This document shows, piece by piece, positions 1-8,729 of a stretch of 64,000 bases of DNA; the first letter of the stretch is position 1, and the number at the start of each line of letters is the position of its first letter. Source of the DNA: Rhabditoides inermis (taxonomy: Eukaryota; Nematoda; Chromadorea; Rhabditida; Rhabditidae); contig CAWZYM010000139.1 of assembly GCA_963966185.1 (NCBI GenBank), positions 496,001-560,000 of the forward strand. The letters run 5' to 3'. Made by a program: the position numbers and the translations under genes. The notes below the pieces were generated by a model. The model was not told the DNA's origin, searched no databases, and was given only the letters and a program-made list of their open reading frames with translations.

Positions 1-76
1 ATATAACGTGATTATTATTGCTAAACATTCGTTTTTCGGTGAATCTTCGATAATGTGATTTATTTTAACACCTTGT

Positions 77-504
77 AAAAAGTTTTGTATAATCTCATTT
101 GTTGTTTTGCGAGCGTACTTCTATGTAATTGAACCTCCTCTTTCACCCTATTATACTCGCACACTCTTGCGCACTCTCGTTGGCTCAAAACATCGATTAT
201 TCAGACAATTTTCGTTGCGCGCATGATTAGATGAGCTGCCAAAAGTTTTGTATAATCTCATCTGGTGTTTTGTAAGCGTACTTTTTTGTAATCGACCCTA
301 CTCTTTCACCTCATAATACTCGCACATTCCCCTTCGCACAAAACATTTAATATTCTGCCAATTTTTGTTGCGCGCGCATGACTGTACCAGTTGTATTGAA
401 TCTTAAAGGATGTTTTGTTAACGTACTTTTAGGTAATCTACCTTTCTCTTTTACCCTATTATACTCGCATATTGTTGCGCTTCCTCGTTCGCACAAAACA
501 TACT
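77..504 (+). repeat. three diverged tandem repeats inside the transposon
   Basis: Three degenerate units start near 77, 241 and 391. Each runs through the same order of landmarks: AAAAGTTTTGTATAATCTCA, a G(C/T)GTACTT block, a CTCTTTCACC block, a TATTATACTCGCA block, a CAAAACAT block and, in the first two, a GTTGCGCGC block. Spacing is about 150-165 bp and the units differ at many positions, so the duplication is much older than the satellite amplification. A fourth, more diverged unit precedes them in the complete copy (about 7011-7076). Function is unknown. Subterminal repeats that bind transposase are one possibility. Confidence 0.75.
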
Positions 505-590
505 GTTTTACATGTTCGAACTTGTGTTCGTGTTCGTATTTTTCGCGCAGTGAACCATTTTATCATTGATACTTTTGTCATCGTTTGTTT

Positions 591-1125
591 TCAGATGAAA
601 TGAAATCAAACAAAGGCTGCTGCGGCAGAAAAGGCCGCAAAAGCCTTTGCGGCTGCGACGGCGACTCGCCAGGAGGGTGCTGTTCTTTCGGCAGCTGACG
701 GCGTTCGTGGAGGTTAGCTTTTTCTTATGTCATGAGGTGGGTGGAAGCTCTGTCACATGGCCCGCTTATGATGGGCACTCGCAGTCTCCTGACGAAGAAT
801 GGTAGGGTGGCAGAAGAACCATGTGTCTATTGTACATTTGATAACCAGACCTCATTTTTGCAGCGCTTCATGAACAGTTCTCACACAACTTCTCATATGA
901 ATACGATCGCCGTAGAGGTGAGTATTGATTGGTCATTGTTAAATTGATTGATTGATTGTAGGTGGGAGTGCAGCAGGGAGATCATCACAGGCCGCTTTTT
1001 CTCCTGCTACCGCCTCCGCCGCAACGACAACAACCTCAATACACACCTCTTCCCCCTTGTATGAACAATATTTTTCTAACAAGTTGTGTTGTTTATGTCT
1101 TGTTGAGATCATTTTGTTGAATAAA
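591..1125 (+). pseudogene. degenerate exon/intron-like region with poly(A) signal
   Basis: This stretch looks like the 3' part of a eukaryotic gene but no family is recognised. A TTTTCAG acceptor-like site ends near 593. An alanine-rich or cysteine/glycine-rich segment follows, depending on frame. A possible reading runs from an ATG at 732 (62 residues) to 917. A 44-bp intron-like segment spans 918-961 (GTGAGT...TTGTAG). The reading then continues from 962 with a proline/glutamine-rich tail to a TGA at 1118-1120, and AATAAA lies at 1120-1125. That gives about 114 residues. A second frame is also open across the same junction, so the frame is not settled. The copy at 7667-8200 has a one-base deletion in the upstream alanine-rich part, which argues against selection. 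It may be a remnant transposase or captured host exons. Confidence 0.3.
1120..1125 (+). promoter_or_regulatory. AATAAA polyadenylation-signal candidate
   Basis: A canonical AATAAA overlaps the last base of the candidate TGA stop at 1118-1120. It lies in an AT-rich stretch consistent with a transcript end. The same site is at 8195-8200 in the complete copy. A hexamer alone is weak evidence. Its value comes from lying directly after the intron-like segment and open frame. Confidence 0.3.
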
Positions 1126-1479
1126 CATTGTGCTTATAACGTTTACTTGATTGGAATGCACGAGTTAAAGCGTTAATGAATAGCTGAAAAACATAGCAAA
1201 CCCGGTTTGTATCAATCGCAGCGCGCGTCTTGGGTATATCTACCGCACTCGAAAATCCTTTCGCAACTAGCCCTTGTGGTATTGTGGATAGCATGCGCGC
1301 CTGCTGATGTGGCTATCCCGGATTCAATTTTGTTTTTTTTTTGTTTTTTTTTTAGCCGGTTGAATCCGGGGTCCTCCTAGTCGAGAACAAGATAGGGTTC
1401 TTGGATTACGACGACGTCAGCAGAGGTAGTTGGGTTGGGTGGCGTCGGACGTCTTGAATTCCGTTCTTGAGTCCGTAGA
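1126..1479. other. transposon interior, nothing recognised
   Basis: No coding or RNA feature is supported here. The only visible structure is a T-rich tract near 1328-1355. In this copy it is two long T runs separated by G, and in the other copy (around 8400-8430) it is interrupted by additional G residues. Similar T/G tracts are prone to slippage. The sequence just before the SINE (about 1380-1479) is purine/pyrimidine mixed and resembles nothing I know. Confidence 0.6.
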
Positions 1480-1500
1480 TGGTGCTGTGACGCCTTCTGG

Positions 1501-1633
1501 CTGCCATGAGAGTGGATTGCCACACCACAGGGGCTTGGTGAATTTCGCAAGAATGGTTGACTCCGAGGGGGATCGAACCAGCGACCACGAGATTAAGAGA
1601 CGAACGCTCTATACACTGAGCCGCGCCCCCGGC
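1501..1633 (-). mobile_element. tRNA-Lys-derived SINE, 133 bp, with 21-bp TSD
   Basis: A tRNA-like head lies on the minus strand at the right end. The A-box region (GGCTCAGTGTATAGAGC) is the complement of 1606-1622. The anticodon-loop sequence CTCTTAA, with CTT as for lysine, is the complement of about 1593-1599. The B box (GGTTCGATCCC) is the complement of 1569-1579. Acceptor and anticodon stems do not pair well, so it is not a functional tRNA. About 55 bp of unrelated tail follows. The insert is bounded by identical 21-bp direct repeats at 1480-1500 and 1634-1654, the expected product of LINE-assisted retroposition. The tail lacks a poly(A) run. It belongs to the transposon, since the other copy carries it at 8576-8708. 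Confidence 0.8.
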
Positions 1634-1654
1634 TGGTGCTGTGACGCCTTCTGG

Positions 1655-1706
1655 TAACTTTGCAGAAGTCAAGCTTCAGATAGCTACAACCGATCCTAGA
1701 ACGGTC
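1655..1706 (+). repeat. 52-bp satellite fragment inside the transposon
   Basis: The segment from TAACTTTGCAGAAG to CTAGAACGGTC is identical to the corresponding part of the local monomer at about 1831-1882. It is cut off abruptly on both sides: the SINE target duplication on the left, and 61 bp of non-satellite sequence followed by the terminal inverted repeat on the right. It therefore lies inside the element rather than in the array. The other copy has the same fragment at 8730-8781. Confidence 0.85.
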
Positions 1707-2046
1707 AATCCCCACAGAAGCCGCATGTTTTGCGTAATTCCTCATGTGATTTCAGCCCACTTTTCCACGGGTAACTGCCCGTGGGCAAGAGCACCATGTA
1801 TTTTGAAACGTGAGCACACAACGGTCCTGTAACTTTGCAGAAGTCAAGCTTCAGATAGCTACAACCGATCCTAGAACGGTCGTCGAATATGCACAGACAG
1901 AACACCTCGATCTACCTTTACGAAGAAGACCATTGTTTATTGTATTTCAGACATTTCGGGTTTTTTTCCAAAAGTAAATTTTGAATGCGAATAGAAGACC
2001 CAGTTGCAGTTGTGTATAACTCTCACAAGTGCTTGTGAATGAGAAG

Positions 2047-3356
2047 TTATCGTTCATCTCTCTCTTTCTCCCCCTCTCTCCCTCTCTTCCCTTGCCCCAG
2101 TCTCCTCGCTACCAAGGGCAAGAGCACCATGTATTTTGAAACGTGAGCACACAACGGTCCTGTAACTTTGCAGAAGTCAAGCTTCAGATAGCTACAACCG
2201 ATCCTAGAACGGTCGTCGAATATGCACAGACAGAAAACATCGATTTTCGTTACGAAAAAGCCCATTGTTTTTCTCAGACATTTCGGGTTTTTCAAAATGT
2301 ATAATTTGAATGCGAATAGAAGACCCAGTTGCAGTTGTGTATAACTCTCACAAGTGCTTGTGAATGAAAAGTTATCGTTCATCTCTCTCTTTCTCCCCCT
2401 CTCTCCCTCTTTTCTCTTGCCCCAGTCTCCTCGCTACCAAGGGCGAGAGCACCATGTATTTTGAAACGTGAGCACACAACGGTCCTGTTTCTTCGCAGGA
2501 GTCAAGCTTCAGATAGCTACAACCGTTCCTAGATCGGTCGTCGAATATGCACAGACAGAACACCTCGATCTACCTTTACGAAGAAGACCATTGTTTATTT
2601 ATTTCAGACATTTCGGGTTTTTCAAAAAGTATATTTTGAATGCGAATAGAAGACCCAGTTGCAGTTGTGTATAACTCTCACAAGTGCTTGTGAATGAGAA
2701 GTTATCGTTCATCTCTCTCTTTCTCCCCCTCTCTCCCTCTCTTCCCTTGCCCCAGTCTCCTCGCTACCAAGGGCAAGAGCACCATGTATTTTGAAACGTG
2801 AGCACACAACGGTCCTGTAACTTTGCAGAAGTCAAGCTTCAGATAGCTACAACCGATCCTAGAACGGTCGTCGAATATGCACAGACAGAAAACATCGATT
2901 TTCGTTACGAAAAAGCCCATTGTTTTTCTCAGACATTTCGGGTTTTTCAAAATGTATAATTTGAATGCGAATAGAAGACCCAGTTGCAGTTGTGTATAAC
3001 TCTCACAAGTGCTTGTGAATGAAAAGTTATCGTTCATCTCTCTCTTTCTCCCCCTCTCTCCCTCTTTTCTCTTGCCCCAGTCTCCTCGCTACCAAGGGCG
3101 AGAGCACCATGTATTTTGAAACGTGAGCACACAACGGTCCTGTTTCTTCGCAGGAGTCAAGCTTCAGATAGCTACAACCGTTCCTAGATCGGTCGTCGAA
3201 TATGCACAGACAGAACACCTCGATCTACCTTTACGAAGAAGACCATTGTTTATTGTATTTCAGACATTTCGGGTTTTTTTCAAAAAGTATATTTTGAATG
3301 CGAATAGAAGACCCAGTTGCAGTTGTGTATAACTCTCACAAGTTCTTGTGAATGAA
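2047..3356 (+). repeat. tandem pair of 655-bp satellite dimers
   Basis: Positions 2047-2701 and 2702-3356 are near-identical B+A dimers at an offset of 655 bp. The first monomer of each has the B-type TTTTCGTTACGAAAA segment with AACTTTGCAGAAG. The second has the A-type segment with TTTCTTCGCAGGAG. The few differences are in homopolymer or pyrimidine runs. This is the simplest higher-order unit in the window. Confidence 0.85.
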
Positions 3357-4160
3357 AAGTTATTGTTCATCTCTCTCTTTCTCCCCTCTCTCCCTCTCTT
3401 CTCTTGCCCCAGTCTCCTCGCTACCAAGGGCAAGAGCACCATGTATTTTGAAACGTGAGCACACAACGGTCCTGTAACTTTGCAGAAGTCAAGCTTCAGA
3501 TAGCTACAACCGATCCTAGAACGGTCGTCGAATATGCACAGACAGAAAACATCGATTTTCGTTACGAAAAAGCCCATTGTTTTTCTCAGACATTTCGGGT
3601 TTTTCAAAATGTATAATTTGAATGCGAATAGAAGACCCAGTTGCAGTTGTGTAAAACTCTCACAAGTGCTTGTGAATGAAAAACTTATCGTTCATCTCTC
3701 TCTTTCTCCCCCTCTCTCCCTCTCTTCCCTTGCCCCAGTCTCCTCGCTACCAAGGGCGAGAGCACCATGTATTTTGAAACGTGAGCACACAACGGTCCTG
3801 TATTTTCGCAGAAGTCAAGCTTCAGTTAGCTACAACCGATCCTAGATCGGTCGTCGAATATGCACAGACAGAAAACATCGATTTTCGTTACGAAAAAGCC
3901 CATTGTTTTTCTCAGACATTTCGGGTTTTTCGAAATGTATAATTTGAATGCGAATAGAAGACCCAGTTGCAGTTGTGTAAATTTCTCACAAGTGCTTGTG
4001 AATGAAAAACTTATCGTTCATCTCTCTCTTTCTCCCCCTCTCTCCCTCTCTTCCCTTGCCCCAGTCTCCTCGCTACCAAGGGCGAGAGCACCATGTATTT
4101 TGAAACGTGAGCACACAACGGTCCTGTATCTTCGCAGGAGTCAAGCTTCAGATAGCTACA

Positions 4161-4177
4161 ACCGATCCTAGATCGGT
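4161..4177. other. representative dyad 1 of the satellite monomer
   Basis: ACCGATC-CTA-GATCGGT has seven-base arms with a three-base centre. It occurs intact in most monomers. Some types carry one or two arm changes (AGAACGG, CCGTTCC, AGTTCGG, AGATTGG) and one type loses the left arm (CCTTTTC). It could be a protein-binding site or form a hairpin, but no binding family is identified. Confidence 0.7.
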
Positions 4178-4317
4178 CGTCGAATATGCACAGACAGAAC
4201 ACCTCGATCTACCTTTACGAAGAAGACCATTGTTTATTGTATTTCAGACATTTCGGGTTTTTCAAAAAGTATATTTTGAATGCGAATAGAAGACCCAGTT
4301 GCAGTTGTGTATAACTC

Positions 4318-4333
4318 TCACAAGTGCTTGTGA
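4318..4333. other. representative dyad 2 of the satellite monomer
   Basis: TCACAAG-TG-CTTGTGA is a 16-bp near-palindrome just before the GAATGAAAAG that leads into the pyrimidine tract. Monomers with CTTTTGA or TATTTGTGA partly break it. It is present in a large share of monomers across the window. Confidence 0.7.
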
Positions 4334-4680
4334 ATGAAAAGTTATCGTTCATCTCTCTCTTTCTCCCCCTCTTTCCCTCTCTTCTCTTGCCCCAGTCTCC
4401 TCGCTACCAAGGGCAAGAGCACCATGTATTTTGAAACGTGAGCACACAACGGTCCTGTAACTTTGCAGGAGTCAAGCTTCAAATAGATACAACTGATCCT
4501 AGATCGGTCGTCGAATATGCACAGACAGAACACATCGATTTTTGTTACGAAAAAGCCCATTTTTTTCTCAGACATTTCGGGTTTTTTCAAAATGTATAAT
4601 TTGAATGCGAATAGAAGACCCAGTTGCAAATGTGTATAACTCTCACAAGTGCTTTTGAATGTAAAAACTTATCGTTCATC

Positions 4681-5232
4681 TAGGGACCACAATGAGAATT
4701 TCAGAAGTTTGGATGTGGTATAGCAGTTTGTATATTAATGTAGATCGTTTCAAGCTGATTTCGAAAATATATAATGTTCATAGGATTCATCGTTCACATT
4801 GCGCTCTAATTCCGCGCGGCGAGCGCGCACCCGAGCGCGCGCTCACACAGGGAAAGTGCGACAGAGGGCGGCTAGATCAAAGCACTGATGACGTCATTAA
4901 TAGTTAAATTATGAATATAGTCGTTTCTAATAGTAGCACTACGCTTTGTTTGATTGTAATCAATCAGTACTCGATGAAATACGGTTCTTATGACACCATT
5001 TTTCATTACTCATTTTGGGCAATGGCGGCTAGATCAAAGAAATATGACGTCATCATATCACTCTTTATCGATTTTCAATACTTTACGGGGCACGTTTTCC
5101 CATAAATCGAATACCGTTGGATTCAGCGCGGAAGGGCGAATCGTTCTACGCTAATTACAACGAGTAACGCGTCCAGTCAGAAAATGTTACATGATTTCGA
5201 CACAAAATCTACACCTCACGTTGCGGTCCCTA
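4681..5232. mobile_element. hAT-like MITE, 552 bp, copy 1
   Basis: A 552-bp insert interrupts a B-type monomer. Its ends are TAGGGACCACAA and TTGCGGTCCCTA, a 12-bp terminal inverted repeat with one mismatch. It is flanked by the 8-bp direct repeat CGTTCATC at 4673-4680 and 5233-5240. An 8-bp target duplication with (C/T)AGGG-type ends is the hallmark of the hAT superfamily. There is no transposase, so it must move in trans. Inside are a GC-rich hairpin (GAGCGCGC 4821-4828 with GCGCGCTC 4837-4844) and two copies of GGCGGCTAGATCAAAG (4867-4882, 5024-5039), each followed by the palindrome ATGACGTCAT (4888-4897, 5044-5053). Confidence 0.9.
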
Positions 5233-5898
5233 CGTTCATCTCTCTCTTTCTCCCCCTCTCTCCTTCTCTTCCCTTGCCCCAGTCTCCTCGCTACCAAGGG
5301 CGAGAGCACCATGTATTTTGAAACGTGAGCACACAACGTTCCTGTATCTTCGCAGGAGTCAAGCTTCAGATAGCTACAACCGATCCTAGATCGGTCGTCG
5401 AATATGCACAGACAGAACACCTCGATCTACCTTTACGAAGAAGACCATTGTTTATTGTATTTCAGACATTTCGGGTTTTTCAAAAAGTATATTTTGAATG
5501 CGAATAGAAGACCCAGTTGCAGTTGTGTATAACTCTCACAAGTGCTTGTGAATGAAAAGTTATCGTTCATCTCTCTCTTTCTCCCCCTCTTTCCCTCTCT
5601 TCTCTTGCCCCAGTCTCCTCGCTACCAAGGGCAAGAGCACCATGTATTTTGAAACGTGAGCACACAACGGTCCTGTAACTTTGCAGAAGTCAAGCTTCAA
5701 ATAGATACAACTGATCCTAGATCGGTCGTCGAATATGCACAGACAGAACACATCGATTTTTGTTACGAAAAAGCCCATTTTTTTCTCAGACATTTCGGGT
5801 TTTTTCAAAATGTATAATTTGAATGCGAATAGAAGACCCAGTTGCAAATGTGTATAACTCTCACAAGTGCTTTTGAATGTAAAAACTTATCGTTCATC
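5233..5898 (+). repeat. two satellite monomers between the MITE copies
   Basis: This is one A-type and one B-type monomer with the same features as the main array. The pair separates the two MITE copies and ends with the 8-bp target duplication CGTTCATC at 5891-5898. Confidence 0.95.
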
Positions 5899-6450
5899 TA
5901 GGGACCACAATGAGAATTTCAGAAGTTTGGATGTGGTATAGCAGTTTGTATATTAATGTAGATCGTTTCAAGCTGATTTCGAAAATATATAATGTTCATA
6001 GGATTCATCGTTCACATTGCGCTCTAATTCCGCGCGGCGAGCGCGCACCCGAGCGCGCGCTCACACAGGGAAAGTGCGACAGAGGGCGGCTAGATCAAAG
6101 CACTGATGACGTCATTAATAGTTAAATTATGAATATAGTCGTTTCTAATAGTAGCACTACGCTTTGTTTGATTGTAATCAATCAGTACTCGATGAAATAC
6201 GGTTCTTATGACACCATTTTTCATTACTCATTTTGGGCAATGGCGGCTAGATCAAAGAAATATGACGTCATCATATCACTCTTTATCGATTTTCAATACT
6301 TTACGGGGCACGTTTTCCCATAAATCGAATACCGTTGGATTCAGCGCGGAAGGGCGAATCGTTCTACGCTAATTACAACGAGTAACGCGTCCAGTCAGAA
6401 AATGTTACATGATTTCGACACAAAATCTACACCTCACGTTGCGGTCCCTA
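5899..6450. mobile_element. hAT-like MITE, 552 bp, copy 2
   Basis: This copy appears identical to the one at 4681-5232 along the part compared by eye, at an offset of exactly 1218. It has the same ends and the same CGTTCATC flanks (5891-5898, 6451-6458). Shared flanking monomer variants show it arose by segmental duplication, not by a second transposition. Confidence 0.9.
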
Positions 6451-6851
6451 CGTTCATCTCTCTCTTTCTCCCCCTCTCTCCTTCTCTTCCCTTGCCCCAG
6501 TCTCCTCGCTACCAAGGGCGAGAGCACCATGTATTTTGAAACGTGAGCACACAACGTTCCTGTATCTTCGCAGGAGTCAAGCTTCAGATAGCTACAACCG
6601 ATCCTAGATCGGTCGTCGAATATGCACAGACAGAACACCTCGATCTACCTTTACGAAGAAGACCATTGTTTGTTGTATTTCAGACATTTTGGGTTTTTCA
6701 AAAAGTATATTTTGAATGCGAATAGAAGACCCAGTTGCAGTTGTGTATAACTCTCACAAGTGCTTGTGAATGAAAAGTTATTGTTCATCTCTCTCTTTCT
6801 CCCCCTCTCTCCCTCTCTTCTCTTGCCCCAGTCTCCTCGCTACCAAGGGCA
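6451..6851 (+). repeat. satellite monomers left of the complete transposon
   Basis: One A-type monomer is followed by the start of the next, which runs through the pyrimidine tract and CTCGCTACCAA and stops at the GGCA target site (6848-6851), where the 2-kb element begins. Confidence 0.95.
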
Positions 6852-7010
6852 CACGGGCAGTTACCCGCCGTTCATCTGTGGAAGTGGGCGGAGCTGCGAA
6901 AAAAGGCGGGGCTTTCTCTGCGAAGGCGCGCTTTTCAAACGGGAATTTTAATTTTCGGCTTGTTTGATATTTGTGTTTGTTTGTTGTTATGGTGTTTTCA
7001 GGAAACAATT

Positions 7011-7580
7011 TGTTTATATTTGAGCGTACATTTATGAAATCGAATATGCTCTTTCAATGTGTAATACTCATATTCCATATAACGTGATTATTATTGCTAA
7101 ACATTTGTTTTTCGGTGAATCTTCGATAATGTGATTTATTTTAACACCTTGTAAAAAGTTTTGTAGAATCTCATTTGTTGTTTTGCGAGCGTACTTCTAT
7201 GTAATTGAACCTCCTCTTTCACCCTATTATACTCGCACACTCTTGCGCACTCTCGTTGGCTCAAAACATCGATTATTCAGACAATTTTCGTTGCGCGCAT
7301 GATTAGATGAGCTGCCAAAAGTTTTGTATAATCTCATCTGGTGTTTTGTAAGCGTACTTTTTTGTAATCGACCCTACTCTTTCACCTCATAATACTCGCA
7401 CATTCCCCTTCGCACAAAACATTTAATATTCTGCCAATTTTTGTTGCGCGCGCATGACTGTACCAGTTGTATTGAATCTTAAAGGATGTTTTGTTAACGT
7501 ACTTTTAGGTAATCTACCTTTCTCTTTTACCCTATTATACTCGCATATTGTTGCGCTTCCTCGTTCGCACAAAACATACT
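7011..7580 (+). repeat. diverged internal repeats of the complete transposon copy
   Basis: This region has the same three units as at 77-504, starting near 7153, 7317 and 7467. A further upstream partial unit (about 7011-7076) has GAGCGTACATTTATG, CTCTTTCAATG and GTAATACTCAT in the same order. The repeats are AT-rich and strongly diverged from one another but nearly identical between the two element copies. Confidence 0.7.
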
Positions 7581-7666
7581 GTTTTACATGTTCGAACTTG
7601 TGTTCGTGTTCGTATTTTTCGCGCAGTGAACCATTTTATCATTGATACTTTTGTCATCGTTTGTTT

Positions 7667-8200
7667 TCAGATGAAATGAAATCAAACAAAGGCTGCTGCG
7701 GCAGAAAAGGCCCAAAAGCCTTTGCGGCTGCGACGGCGACTCGCCAGGAGGGTGCTGTTCTTTCGGCAGCTGACGGCGTTCGTGGAGGTTAGCTTTTTCT
7801 TATGTCATGAGGTGGGTGGAAGCTCTGTCACATGGCCCGCTTATGATGGGCACTCGCAGTCTCCTGACGAAGAATGGTAGGGTGGCAGAAGAACCATGTG
7901 TCTATTGTACATTTGATAACCAGGCCTCATTTTTGCAGCGCTTCATGAACAGTTCTCACACAACTTCTCATATGAATACGATCGCCGTAGAGGTGAGTAT
8001 TGATTGGTCATTGTTAAATTGATTGATTGATTGTAGGTGGGAGTGCAGCAGGGAGATCATCACAGGCCGCTTTTTCTCCTGCTACCGCCTCCGCCGCAAC
8101 GACAACAACCTCAATACACACCTCTTCCCCCTTGTATGAACAATATTTTTCTAACAAGTTGTGTTGTTTATGTCTTGTTGAGATCATTTTGTTGAATAAA
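7667..8200 (+). pseudogene. degenerate exon/intron-like region, second copy
   Basis: This region is colinear with 591-1125. The candidate ATG is at 7807, the 44-bp intron-like segment at 7993-8036 and AATAAA at 8195-8200. Relative to the first copy one base is missing near 7711 (GGCCCAAAAG instead of GGCCGCAAAAG), which shifts the alanine-rich frame. There is also an A-to-G change near 7923. No family is recognised and no function is claimed. Confidence 0.3.
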
Positions 8201-8575
8201 CATTGTGCTTATAACGTTTACTTGATTGGAATGCACGAGTTAAAGCGTTAATGAATAGCTGAAAAACATAGCAAACCCGGTTTGTATCAATCGCAGCGCG
8301 CGTCTTGGGTATATCTACCGCACTCGAAAATCCTTTCGCAACTAGCCCTTGTGGTATTGTGGATAGCATGCGCGCCTGCTGATGTGGCTATCCCGGATTC
8401 AATTTTGTTTGTTTTTTGTTTGTTTTTTAGCCGGTTGAATCCGGGGTCCTCCTAGTCGAGAACAAGATAGGGTTCTTGGATTACGACGACGTCAGCAGAG
8501 GTAGTTGGGTTGGGTGGCGTCGGACGTCTTGAATTCCGTTCTTGAGTCCGTAGATGGTGCTGTGACGCCTTCTGG

Positions 8576-8708
8576 CTGCCATGAGAGTGGATTGCCACAC
8601 CACAGGGGCTTGGTGAATTTCGCAAGAATGGTTGACTCCGAGGGGGATCGAACCAGCGACCACGAGATTAAGAGACGAACGCTCTATACACTGAGCCGCG
8701 CCCCCGGC
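8576..8708 (-). mobile_element. tRNA-Lys-derived SINE, second copy
   Basis: This is the same 133-bp SINE as at 1501-1633, with its 21-bp target duplications at 8555-8575 and 8709-8729. Both element copies share it at the same site, so the SINE was already in place before the 7-kb duplication. Confidence 0.8.
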
Positions 8709-8729
8709 TGGTGCTGTGACGCCTTCTGG

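Larger units (their letters stand above)
1..1783 (+). mobile_element. TIR DNA transposon, copy 1, left end cut by window
   Basis: This is the right-hand part of the element that is complete at 6852-8858. It aligns at an offset of 7076, then 7075 after a one-base indel near 635, with only a handful of visible differences. Its right terminal inverted repeat is at 1768-1783 (CGGGTAACTGCCCGTG) and is followed by GGCA at 1784-1787, where satellite resumes. About 225 bp of the left end lie upstream of the window. No transposase is recognisable, so the copy looks non-autonomous or decayed. It carries internal repeats (77-504), an exon-like region, a SINE (1501-1633) and a satellite fragment (1655-1706). 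The superfamily is not assigned. Confidence 0.8.
1784..4680 (+). repeat. 328-bp satellite array, left block
   Basis: Head-to-tail monomers follow the element. Each contains, in order, a pyrimidine-rich tract, GCCCCAGTCTCCTCGCTACC, the near-invariant GAGCACCATGTATTTTGAAA block, a variable patch after CGGTCCTGT, a HindIII site in GTCAAGCTTCAG, a short dyad ACCGATCCTAGATCGGT, an A- or B-type segment, and GAATGCGAATAGAAGACCCA followed by the TCACAAGTGCTTGTGA dyad. Types A and B mostly alternate here, giving a dimer of about 655 bp. No gene is present. Confidence 0.97.
4346..6781 (+). repeat. 1218-bp tandem duplication carrying the MITE
   Basis: Two adjacent 1218-bp units each contain a B-type monomer, the 552-bp MITE with its target duplication, and an A-type monomer. 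Both A monomers after the MITE share the diagnostic ACAACGTTCC in place of ACAACGGTCC, so one insertion was duplicated afterwards. Boundaries are approximate to within one monomer because the flanks are themselves satellite. Confidence 0.88.

Noticed and set aside
1328..1355. Poly(T) tract as a reversed poly(A) tail of a retroposon
   Set aside because: No target duplication was found around it and the adjoining sequence has no retroposon features.
1560..1633. Functional tRNA-Lys gene on the minus strand
   Set aside because: The A and B boxes and the anticodon loop are recognisable, but acceptor and anticodon stems do not pair and the unit has a non-tRNA tail and target duplications. It is a SINE.
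4681..5232. Small open frames inside the MITE as genes
   Set aside because: Frames of about 64-71 codons are short, show no recognisable motif, and the element size and ends fit a non-coding MITE.
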